Part shown: piece after piece, positions 1-5,197 of the stretch | Numbering within the stretch: the first letter of the stretch is position 1 | Layout of the letters: every line of letters begins with the position of its first letter | Assembly: GCA_964526565.1 (NCBI GenBank) | Contig: CAZGMC010000147.1 | Span: forward strand, 1-5,473 | From: CAZGMC01 sp964526565 | GTDB lineage: Bacteria; Pseudomonadota; Alphaproteobacteria; DSM-16000; Inquilinaceae | Reading direction: 5' to 3' | DNA length: 5,473 nt | The notes under the pieces: model-generated | Databases searched by the model: none | What the model was told of the DNA's origin: nothing | The model's input: the letters and a program-made list of their open reading frames with translations, nothing else | Position numbers and translations under genes: made by a program

Positions 1-46
1 ATGGGGGTGGCGGTCAGGGGGGGCGGTGGCCAGGGGGGCGGGCTCC
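1..46 (-). other. C-rich 3' flank of gloB (possible Rho-type termination zone)
   Basis: On the plus strand this segment is built from G-runs at 3-7, 17-23, 33-38 and 40-42, with the motif GGYCAGGGGGG recurring at 12-22 and 28-38. By hand count the gloB-sense strand has 29 C against 9 G. No hairpin followed by a T-run is visible, so an intrinsic terminator is not supported. A C-rich, G-poor transcript just past a stop codon is the composition favoured by Rho, which is inference only. There is no start codon on the minus strand here, so no further gene begins before the left edge. Confidence 0.3.
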
Positions 47-820
47 TCAGAAGGCGTCCTTGCGGCTGCGCACCGCGGCGAAGGCGCCGACGGGATCGCC
101 GCCCGGCAGTCCGGCGGCGGCGTGCAGCTCCGGCTGGTCGGCGCGCAGGAACGGGTTGGTGCGCTTCTCGTCGCCGAGCAGCGACGGGATGGTCGGCTCG
201 CCGCGCCGCCGCGTCTCGACCACGCCGCGCGCCCGCGCCTGCAGGTCGGCGTTGCCCGGCTCGATGGTCAGGGCGAAGCGGGCATTGCTCTGCGTGTACT
301 CGTGGCCGCAATAGACCCGCGTGTCGTCGGGCAGGGCGCGCAGCTTCTGCAGGCTGTCCCACATCTGCTGCGGCGTGCCTTCGAACAGCCGGCCGCAGCC
401 CAGTGCGAACAGGGTGTCGCCGCAGAACAGCGCGCGCTCCTGCGGGAACCAGTAGGCGATGTGGCCGCGCGTGTGGCCGGGCGTGGCGATCACCTGGGCC
501 ACGGCGGTGCCGACCTCCACCGTGTCACCCTCGATGACGCCGCGGTCCAGCATCGTGATGCGCCGCGCCTCGGCGTCCGGCCCGACGGTGACCGCCCGGT
601 AGAGCCGGCGCAGCTCTGCCGCGCCGCCGATATGGTCGTGGTGGTGATGGGTCAGCAGGATGATGTCCAGGGTCCAGCCGCGCGCCTTCAGCACATCGAC
701 GACCGGGTCGGCGGTGCCCGGATCGACCACGGCCACGGTGCCGGAGGCCGTCTCGTGCAGCAGATGGATGTAGTTGTCGTTCAGGGCCGGCAGGACCTCG
801 ATTTCCAGGGATGCCATCAT
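47..820 (-). CDS. gloB: Hydroxyacylglutathione hydrolase (glyoxalase II)
   Basis: Glyoxalase II (EC 3.1.2.6) hydrolyses S-D-lactoylglutathione to D-lactate and glutathione, the second step of cytosolic methylglyoxal detoxification. The 257-aa product matches the family's usual length of about 255. The metallo-beta-lactamase metal site is complete: THHHHDH at residues 57-63 (ligands His58, His60, Asp62, His63), His116 in PGHTRGH, Asp135 in CGDTLF and His173 in CGHEYT. The family signatures GCGRLFEGTP, NPFLR and the C-terminal RxRKDxF, whose basic residues bind glutathione in characterised enzymes, are all present, which separates it from generic MBL hydrolases. The ORF begins with two consecutive ATGs. 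The Shine-Dalgarno sequence GGAGG (plus 824-828) lies 3 nt before the first and 6 nt before the second, so initiation at 817 (256 aa) is more likely. It is divergent from the methyltransferase-like gene across a 237-bp gap. Identity is very secure. Confidence 0.97.
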   Translation of the reverse strand: MMASLEIEVLPALNDNYIHLLHETASGTVAVVDPGTADPVVDVLKARGWTLDIILLTHHHHDHIGGAAELRRLYRAVTVGPDAEARRITMLDRGVIEGDTVEVGTAVAQVIATPGHTRGHIAYWFPQERALFCGDTLFALGCGRLFEGTPQQMWDSLQKLRALPDDTRVYCGHEYTQSNARFALTIEPGNADLQARARGVVETRRRGEPTIPSLLGDEKRTNPFLRADQPELHAAAGLPGGDPVGAFAAVRSRKDAF

Positions 821-822
821 GT

Positions 823-829
823 TCCTCCC
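823..829 (-). promoter_or_regulatory. Shine-Dalgarno of gloB, favouring the second ATG
   Basis: The minus strand reads GGGAGGA here, followed by AC and then ATGATG. The spacing of GGAGG to the first ATG is 3 nt, shorter than usual. To the second ATG it is 6 nt, within the normal range. This suggests that translation starts at 817. Confidence 0.7.
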
Positions 830-859
830 TCGGGCGTCGCCGCGGCGCCCACCATGCCA

Positions 860-872
860 AGCCCGCCGGGCT
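860..872. repeat. 13-bp palindrome in the gloB/methyltransferase divergent region
   Basis: AGCCCG (860-865), a single central C, then CGGGCT (867-872) form a perfect inverted repeat. It lies about 40 bp upstream of the gloB start. A one-base loop cannot fold as an RNA hairpin, so if it has a function it would be as a DNA operator for gloB. In sequence this GC-rich, short palindromes also occur by chance. Confidence 0.35.
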
Positions 873-895
873 GCAGCAACCCGTCACAGAACCGC

Positions 896-921
896 CAGCC
901 GCCGGGGGCTGCAGGCGGCTG
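896..921. repeat. Inverted repeat, 8-bp arms and 10-nt loop
   Basis: CAGCCGCC (896-903) and GGCGGCTG (914-921) are perfectly complementary around a G-rich 10-nt loop. The repeat lies just upstream of the candidate plus-strand promoter and between the two divergent genes. There is no T-run on either side, so it is not an intrinsic terminator. It could be a regulator site or a leader structure in a gloB transcript. Confidence 0.4.
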
Positions 922-935
922 CGCCCGCGAAGCCC

Positions 936-964
936 CTGGCGTCCGCCACCGCCATGACTATAAT
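936..964 (+). promoter_or_regulatory. Candidate promoter for the methyltransferase-like gene
   Basis: A perfect TATAAT lies at 959-964. With a 17-bp spacer the -35 hexamer is CTGGCG (936-941), matching TTGACA at only 3 of 6 positions. Transcription would start near 971, giving a leader of about 87 nt. TATAAT is conspicuous in such GC-rich surroundings, but the weak -35 keeps confidence moderate. The opposite strand reads TATAGT over 957-962 with no good -35, so any gloB promoter is unresolved. Confidence 0.5.
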
Positions 965-1009
965 TCACGGCGCGAGGCGCCCGTTCCCCCTTCCCCGCGG
1001 TGCGGGCCG

Positions 1010-1037
1010 CCAGTGGATGGACCCCAGTGGATGGACC
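1010..1037. repeat. Perfect 14-bp tandem duplication
   Basis: CCAGTGGATGGACC occurs twice head to tail (1010-1023 and 1024-1037). Each copy contains an ATG. The one in the second copy (1031) is in frame with the downstream gene and would add nine residues, while the one in the first copy (1017) is out of frame. The duplication lies in the presumed 5' leader, 20 bp before the SD-supported start. Confidence 0.9.
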
Positions 1038-1057
1038 AAGGCGGGCGGAGGGGGCGC

Positions 1058-1894
1058 ATGCACAGCGATGTCGTCGATCTGCGCGGGTTCTACCGGACGG
1101 GTCTGGGCCACGTCGCCCGCCGCATGATCCGCCGGCGGGTGCGGCAGATCTGGCCGGACACCCGCAGCCAAGTGGTGCTCGGCATCGGCTATGCGACTCC
1201 GTTCCTGCGTCCGTTCATGGACGAGGCGGAGCGCGTGGTGGCGGTCATGCCGGCACGCCAGGGCGTGGTGCACTGGCCCGAGGACGGCCACAACCTGGTC
1301 GCCCTGGCCGAGGACACCGAACTGCCCTTCCCCGACATGTCGATCGACCGGGTGCTGCTGGTCCACGGCCTGGAGGCGGCGGAGAACCGGCGCGGGCTGA
1401 TGCGCGAGATCTGGCGGGTGCTGGCCGGCGGCGGCCGACTGCTCGCCGTGGTGCCGAACCGGCGCGGCATCTGGGCGCGGGTCGACACGACGCCGTTCGG
1501 CCAGGGCCGTCCCTACAGCGCCTGGCAGCTGTCGCGCACCCTGCGCGACATGCTGTTCGTGCCGGAGCGGGAAAGCTGCGCCCTGTTCATTCCGCCGGTG
1601 CGCTGGCCGTTCCTGCTGACGGCGGCGCCGGCCTGGGAGCAGGCCGGGTACCGCTGGTTCCAGGCCTTCGCCGGCGTGGTGATGATCGAGGCGAGCAAGC
1701 AGCTCTACCAGATGACCCCGCGCCGGCCACAGCCGGCCCGGCGCCGTCCGGTCCTGGTTCCGCTGCCGAGCCCGGTGCCGGCCGACGCCAGCGTCGTCCG
1801 CAACAGGTGCAAGCCGCAGGCAGCCGGGATCACGCCTCGGCCGGATAGGCCCATGCCGCGCCGCCCTTCCAGCCGGGGTTCTGCCAGACGGTGA
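1058..1894 (+). CDS. Class I SAM-dependent methyltransferase-like protein
   Basis: The 278-aa product has the layout of a class I methyltransferase. A SAM-loop-like segment VVLGIGYATPF lies at 39-49, an acidic/aromatic motif FPDMSIDRVLLVHGLE at about 91-106, and a post-motif helix and strand REIWRVLAGGGRLLAVVPNRRG at about 116-137, resembling the Methyltransf_11 pattern. The SAM loop is atypical, with GIGYAT in place of the acidic GxGxG form. The substrate is unknown. I recall homologues beside gloB in other alphaproteobacteria, as here. The start at 1058 has GGAGG (1047-1051) 6 nt upstream; an in-frame ATG at 1031 is an alternative without such an SD. After about residue 219 the protein becomes a Pro/Arg-rich low-complexity tail. 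Codons 258-278 overlap the convergent DUF2336 gene, so the extreme C-terminus may be a late extension. No signal peptide or membrane helix is seen. The fold is fairly secure; activity is not. Confidence 0.85.
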   Translation: MHSDVVDLRGFYRTGLGHVARRMIRRRVRQIWPDTRSQVVLGIGYATPFLRPFMDEAERVVAVMPARQGVVHWPEDGHNLVALAEDTELPFPDMSIDRVLLVHGLEAAENRRGLMREIWRVLAGGGRLLAVVPNRRGIWARVDTTPFGQGRPYSAWQLSRTLRDMLFVPERESCALFIPPVRWPFLLTAAPAWEQAGYRWFQAFAGVVMIEASKQLYQMTPRRPQPARRRPVLVPLPSPVPADASVVRNRCKPQAAGITPRPDRPMPRRPSSRGSARR

Positions 1895-2975
1895 TGGGGG
1901 CACGGCGCCATGTCTCCAGGATGCCGCTGGCCTGCGGCGCCTGCAGGCGGTTGAAGCAGCCGATGGCGGTGCGCAGCCGGCGCATCGGGTCGATCCCGCC
2001 GGAACCGTCGGTGCAATGCAGCCGGCCATAGATCGCCGCGAACAGGGGCCGCTTGAAGTCCAGCGCCCGGCAGACCACGGCCAGCGGTTCCGGGTTGGCG
2101 TTGTAAAGGATCCGCGCGATGGCGAAGGCCGGCAGCCCGGTCAGGGCGGCGAAGGCCTGCTCCAGCCGGCGCATGTCGCCGCACCGTACGGCCGCCACCA
2201 CGGCATGGACATGCTCCCGACAGCAGCGCGCCGGCATCTCGCCGATGCGCTGGGCGTTGGGATTTGGGTCCGGGCCGCATCTGCCCACGGCAGACACGGT
2301 TGCGTCGGGCGGCGCCAGCGCCTCGGTGCCGAAGCGCATGGCGATGCGGCGGCGGACCGCGTCCCCGGCCCAGCCGCTCATGGCGTGCGCCCATTCGCGG
2401 CCCAGTTCCGGCCGGCCCAGCAGCGGCACCTGCAGCTCCTCATAGTGGCGGGAGGCGCTGACCAGCCGCGACAACGTGTCTTCATAGAATTCGGCGCCCG
2501 GGTTGTCGAGCAGCTTCACCATGACATCCCGGTCGCTCATCTCCACCAGGATCTCGCTGACAGCGGGTGACACTCTCGCTCGCCCGGCAATCGGCAGATG
2601 ATGTTCCCGTGAGCAGTCCTGGACGAGCTCGATCAGGTCCTCGTCGGTCAGCGCCGGACTGCGGGCCAGCACCGGATGAGCCACGGCGATGGGATCACCG
2701 GCCAGTGCCACGGCAATGTCGCGCGGCAGGCAAGGCTTGTCGGCCAGCCGCTCCGCCACCATGGCGCGGTGCCTCGCGTCCAGGCCCGGCAGCAGCCGGC
2801 GCAACGTGTCCGTGTCGACCACGGGGTGGTCCGCCGGGTGGGCCGCCGGGTGGTCCTCCGCCTCGGCGCACGACCGTTCGATCCGGCCGACGAGCGTCGT
2901 CCAGCTCGGCAGCGCCGGCCTCAGGCGCAGCTTTTCTCGTCGCGGCGTACGGATACCCCGCTGGATCCCCTCCAT
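1830..2975 (-). CDS. DUF2336 domain-containing protein
   Basis: The 381-aa product belongs to the DUF2336 family (COG5330-like), which has no established biochemical role and which I know mainly from alphaproteobacteria. The typical repeated helical core is visible at about 85-175: RDIAVALAGDPIAVAHPVL, SPALTDEDLIELVQ, and then VSEILVEMSDRDVMVKLLDNPGAEF, where a unit ending in LLDNPGAEF is characteristic. This resembles HEAT-like helical repeats. An Ala-rich C-terminal helical region (about 250-360) follows. The N-terminal about 55 residues are basic and then a linker with three tetrapeptides, EDHP-AAHP-ADHP (40-51). No signal peptide or membrane span is evident. The start at 2975 has a GGAGG/AGGAG Shine-Dalgarno about 7 nt upstream. 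A near-consensus promoter lies about 95 bp upstream, so it is probably monocistronic. Its 3' end overlaps the convergent methyltransferase-like gene by 65 bp. A scaffold or regulatory role would be a guess. Confidence 0.88.
   Translation of the reverse strand: MEGIQRGIRTPRREKLRLRPALPSWTTLVGRIERSCAEAEDHPAAHPADHPVVDTDTLRRLLPGLDARHRAMVAERLADKPCLPRDIAVALAGDPIAVAHPVLARSPALTDEDLIELVQDCSREHHLPIAGRARVSPAVSEILVEMSDRDVMVKLLDNPGAEFYEDTLSRLVSASRHYEELQVPLLGRPELGREWAHAMSGWAGDAVRRRIAMRFGTEALAPPDATVSAVGRCGPDPNPNAQRIGEMPARCCREHVHAVVAAVRCGDMRRLEQAFAALTGLPAFAIARILYNANPEPLAVVCRALDFKRPLFAAIYGRLHCTDGSGGIDPMRRLRTAIGCFNRLQAPQASGILETWRRAPITVWQNPGWKGGAAWAYPAEA
2824..2859. repeat. 12-bp x3 tandem repeat inside the DUF2336 gene
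   Basis: Three head-to-tail units, GGGTGGTCCGCC, GGGTGGGCCGCC and GGGTGGTCCTCC (plus strand), differ at one position each from the first. The unit length is a multiple of three, so copy-number change keeps the frame. They encode EDHP, AAHP and ADHP in the linker before the DUF2336 core. Confidence 0.9.
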
Positions 2976-3067
2976 GCCATCACTCCTCCCTCCCCCGATT
3001 TGATTACGTCTCCATATGGGGATACGGGCGGTGGGGTCTCAGGTCCTAAGCCCTATTATTTTTGTGG

Positions 3068-3096
3068 ACTATACCGACGAACGCGACTCCCGTCAA
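3068..3096 (-). promoter_or_regulatory. Sigma70-type promoter of the DUF2336 gene
   Basis: On the minus strand TTGACG (3091-3096) and TATAGT (3068-3073) are separated by exactly 17 bp, and each hexamer matches the housekeeping consensus at 5 of 6 positions. Predicted initiation near 3061 gives a leader of about 85 nt that ends in the SD at about 2984-2988. This is the strongest promoter match in the window and it points at the DUF2336 gene. Confidence 0.75.
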
Positions 3097-3128
3097 GTCC
3101 AATGGACGCATCCCTCAAAGACTACGCA

Positions 3129-3150
3129 TGTCATTTTTGTCACCTTGTCA
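3129..3150. repeat. Three TGTCA direct repeats at 8-9 bp spacing
   Basis: TGTCA occurs at 3129-3133, 3138-3142 and 3146-3150; the last two extend to TTGTCA. Read in the DUF2336 gene's direction they are TGACA repeats lying about 33-54 bp upstream of the -35 hexamer. That placement suits an activator site but no regulator can be named. The last copy is part of a perfect TTGACA, but no acceptable -10 lies 16-18 bp downstream. Confidence 0.4.
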
Positions 3151-3221
3151 AAACAATTGATGAAACGACGCGACAAACCTCACAATGACGCGATCTTCAC
3201 GTCGCACCCGCACACGATCCC

Positions 3222-3236
3222 TGCTGCATTGCAGCA
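3222..3236. repeat. 15-bp palindrome TGCTGC-ATT-GCAGCA
   Basis: Six-base perfect arms surround a three-base centre. It lies in the AT-richer intergenic region about 125 bp upstream of the DUF2336 -35. It is a candidate operator half-pair or a small hairpin; nothing ties it to a known regulator. Confidence 0.4.
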
Positions 3237-3311
3237 CGAACGTGTTGCCCGTTTTCCGTCTTATTGCGTATGGGTTCACCGCATTTTGAAAAGCGGCCAC
3301 CCGGAACCGGC

Positions 3312-3342
3312 CGTTCGTTCGGCATTGCCGACCGGACGAACG
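3312..3342. repeat. Bulged stem-loop downstream of panC
   Basis: CGTTCGT-TCGGC (3312-3323) pairs with GCCGA (3327-3331) and ACGAACG (3336-3342) around an ATT loop, leaving CCGG (3332-3335) as a bulge. That gives 12 base pairs in total. It lies about 85 bp past the panC stop. No T-run follows on either strand, so at most it is a transcript-end stabiliser or part of a Rho-dependent terminator region. Confidence 0.4.
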
Positions 3343-3407
3343 CTGAAGAAACGTGGAACCTCGCCGGTTCGTTCCGCCCAACCGTGGGGCCGCGACGCTG
3401 CAGCGCA

Positions 3408-3420
3408 CCCACCCGGTGGG
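3408..3420 (-). terminator. Short hairpin just after panC (weak terminator candidate)
   Basis: CCCAC-CCG-GTGGG forms a perfect five-base stem four bases past the panC stop codon. A second GC-rich palindrome, CGCTGCAGCG, follows at 3396-3405. Neither has a T-run, so intrinsic termination is doubtful. They are listed only because of their position at the operon end. Confidence 0.2.
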
Positions 3421-3424
3421 CCCG

Positions 3425-4306
3425 TCAGGCACCTTGTGCCGCTGCGACGGGCACATTGTCGATCAGCCGGGCGCGGCCCAGCCAGGCCGCCGCCAGCAGC
3501 CGCGCCGGCCGCTCGGGCCGCGTCACCGGCTCCAGGGTGTCGGCGTCGCGCAGCTCGACATAGTCGATCTCGCCGAAGCCGGCTGCCGCGAGCCGCTGCC
3601 GCACCGTCGCCAGCGCCTGATCGGCCGGCGCGGTCCCGGCTGCGATCCGCGCCGCGGCGTCGGTCAGCGCGCGGTGCAGTTCCGGCGCCGCGGCCCGTTC
3701 GGCCGGCGTCAGGTAGGCGTTGCGCGACGACAGGGCGAGGCCGTCCGCCTCGCGCACCGTGGGGACGCCGACGATGTCCATGCCCAGGTCCAGGTCGCGG
3801 GCCAGGCGCCGGATCACCAGCAATTGCTGATAGTCCTTCTCGCCGAACACCGCCACGTCCGGCCGCACCTGCAGCAGCAGCTTGGTCACCACCAGGGCCA
3901 CGCCGGGGAACATCTGCGGCCGCGCCGCCCCGCACAGCCCCGCCGACGGCCCGGCGACGGTGATGGCCGTGGCGAACCCCGGCGGGTACATCTCCGCCAC
4001 TGTCGGCGTGTACATCAAATGGGCGCCGACGCCGGCCAGCCTGGCGGCGTCGCCCGCTTCGTCGCGGGGATAGGCCTGGAAGTCCTCGTGCGGCGCGAAC
4101 TGCGTCGGGTTGACGAAGACAGTGGCGACGACGCGGTCGCACAGCGCCCGGCCGCGCCGGACCAGCGCCAGGTGCCCGGCATGCAGGGCGCCCATGGTCG
4201 GGACCAGCGCCACCGTGTCCCCGGCGCGCCGCCACGCCGCCAGCTGGCGGCGCAGGTCGGCCACGGTGCGCACGATGTCGATGGTCCTCAGTTCGGCGGT
4301 ATCCAT
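3425..4306 (-). CDS. panC: Pantothenate synthetase (pantoate-beta-alanine ligase)
   Basis: PanC (EC 6.3.2.1) condenses D-pantoate with beta-alanine using ATP, via a pantoyl-adenylate intermediate, to make pantothenate in the cytosol. The 293-aa product is close to the usual 280-290. The nucleotidyltransferase signatures are intact: PTMGALHAGH at 36-45 (Met38, His42, His45), VFVNPTQF at 63-70, YPR at 79-81, GEKDYQQ at 155-161 (Lys157, Asp158, Gln161), SSRNAYL at 193-199 and LIDN near the C-terminus. The segment that reads RPGHF in the E. coli enzyme is RPQMF here (129-133), so that histidine is absent; I recall RPQFF-like forms in other alphaproteobacterial PanC proteins. The gene starts 33 bp after the panB stop, consistent with a panBC operon. 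Its Shine-Dalgarno is weak: a GAGG lies 14 nt before the ATG, which suggests dependence on panB translation or re-initiation. Identification is secure. Confidence 0.97.
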   Translation of the reverse strand: MDTAELRTIDIVRTVADLRRQLAAWRRAGDTVALVPTMGALHAGHLALVRRGRALCDRVVATVFVNPTQFAPHEDFQAYPRDEAGDAARLAGVGAHLMYTPTVAEMYPPGFATAITVAGPSAGLCGAARPQMFPGVALVVTKLLLQVRPDVAVFGEKDYQQLLVIRRLARDLDLGMDIVGVPTVREADGLALSSRNAYLTPAERAAAPELHRALTDAAARIAAGTAPADQALATVRQRLAAAGFGEIDYVELRDADTLEPVTRPERPARLLAAAWLGRARLIDNVPVAAAQGA

Positions 4307-4339
4307 GCCCGTCGCCCCATCCTCGCTCGCCGCACTCGC

Positions 4340-5179
4340 TCAGGCGGATCTGGCCGCTGCCATGCGCAGGCCGAAGCAGTGCTCCGCGCCGGGGAAGCGC
4401 CGCGCCCGCACGTCGGCGGCATAGGCGGCGACCGCCTGGCCGATGTCGGCGTGGAGCTCGGCATAGCGCTTGACGAACCTGGGCGTGAAGCCGTCGGACA
4501 TGCCAAGCATGTCGTCGGTCACCAGGATCTGCCCGTCGCACTGCGGCGAGGCGCCGATGCCGATGGTCGGCACGGCGATGCGCGCCGTGATCTCCCGCGC
4601 CACCGCCTCGGCCGTCGCCTCGATCACGACGCTGAAGGCACCGGCCTGGGCCACCGCCTCGGCGTCGACGACCAGGCGGCGCGCCGTGGCGTCGTCGCGG
4701 CCCTGGTAGCGGTAGCCGCCGTGCACGTGCACCGACTGCGGCTTGAGCCCGACATGGCCCATCACCGGGATGCCGCGGTCGACCAGGAAGCGGACCGTGT
4801 CGGCCATCTCCGCCCCGCCCTCCAGCTTGACGCCGGCACAGCCGGTCTCGGCCAGCACCCGTGCGCAGGCGCGGAAGGCATCGGCCGGCGCGGCCTGGTA
4901 GCTGCCGAACGGCATGTCGACGACGACCAGGGCGCGGCGACTGCCCCGCACCACGGCCGCACCGTGGGCGATCATGGTGTCGAGCCCGACCGGCAGCGTG
5001 CTGTCCAGGCCGTAGATCACCATGCCCAGCGAGTCACCGACCAGCAGCAGGTCGACATGCGGGTCGAGCAGCCGCGCCATCGGCGCCGTGTAGGCGGCCA
5101 GGCAGACGATCGGCTCGCCGCCCTTGCGCGCGGCGATTTCGGGAACGGTGATGCGGCCGGCCGGCCGTTCGGTGCTCAT
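4340..5179 (-). CDS. panB: 3-Methyl-2-oxobutanoate hydroxymethyltransferase (ketopantoate hydroxymethyltransferase)
   Basis: PanB (EC 2.1.2.11) transfers a hydroxymethyl group from 5,10-methylene-tetrahydrofolate to alpha-ketoisovalerate, making ketopantoate, the first committed step to pantothenate and CoA. The 279-aa product is of family length (about 265-280). Expected TIM-barrel motifs are present in order: LLLVGDSLGMV with Asp49, DMPFGSY with Asp88, and KLEGG with Lys118 and Glu120. Asp49, Asp88 and Glu120 correspond to the metal-binding acidic residues. Then come GHVGLKPQ (141-148), VIEA with Glu187 (the catalytic glutamate by family alignment), IGIGAS (206-211) and CDGQILVTDDMLG (214-225). 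CLAAYTAPMARLLD replaces the common TAYDYP form, a variant I associate with alphaproteobacteria. The start at 5179 is supported by GAGGAG (plus 5187-5192) with 7-nt spacing. It is the first gene of a panBC operon. Neither panD nor panE is in the window. Confidence 0.97.
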   Translation of the reverse strand: MSTERPAGRITVPEIAARKGGEPIVCLAAYTAPMARLLDPHVDLLLVGDSLGMVIYGLDSTLPVGLDTMIAHGAAVVRGSRRALVVVDMPFGSYQAAPADAFRACARVLAETGCAGVKLEGGAEMADTVRFLVDRGIPVMGHVGLKPQSVHVHGGYRYQGRDDATARRLVVDAEAVAQAGAFSVVIEATAEAVAREITARIAVPTIGIGASPQCDGQILVTDDMLGMSDGFTPRFVKRYAELHADIGQAVAAYAADVRARRFPGAEHCFGLRMAAARSA

Positions 5180-5186
5180 CGCCGGA

Positions 5187-5192
5187 CTCCTC
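5187..5192 (-). promoter_or_regulatory. Shine-Dalgarno of panB
   Basis: GAGGAG on the minus strand is followed by 7 nt and the ATG at 5179. It is markedly better than the site in front of panC, which fits panB being the translational entry point of the operon. Confidence 0.8.
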
Positions 5193-5197
5193 GTCGG

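Larger units (their letters stand above)
2976..3424. other. AT-richer non-coding region between the DUF2336 gene and panC
   Basis: No convincing gene is present in these 449 bp. Positions 3041-3180 are about 46% G+C by hand count, against about 70% in the surrounding genes. The region holds the DUF2336 promoter and 5' leader, the palindrome CCATATGG at 3012-3019, three spaced TGTCA motifs, a 15-bp palindrome and, closer to panC, GC-rich stem-loops. Open frames crossing it lack recognisable domains and SD-supported starts. Since panC ends and the DUF2336 gene begins here (both minus strand), it should contain panC transcription termination, but no stem followed by a T-run was found. Confidence 0.7.

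Noticed and set aside
26..1057. Long plus-strand open frame upstream of the methyltransferase start, antisense to gloB
   Set aside because: It lies opposite a fully conserved gloB and has no recognisable domain. A strong Shine-Dalgarno places the true start at 1058. Long antisense frames are expected at this G+C.
3145..3151. Perfect minus-strand TTGACA as a second -35 for the DUF2336 gene
   Set aside because: The bases 16-18 bp downstream (TGCGTA and its shifts) match TATAAT poorly, while a much better promoter lies about 50 bp nearer the gene.
3148..3456. 102-aa minus-strand open frame in the panC/DUF2336 gap
   Set aside because: It overlaps the end of panC, has no recognisable domain and no supported start, and runs through the stem-loops.
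3276..4541. 421-aa minus-strand open frame
   Set aside because: It is a frame-shifted shadow spanning panC and the panB end, Arg/Gly/Ala-rich with no domain; the true panC and panB frames carry all the family motifs.
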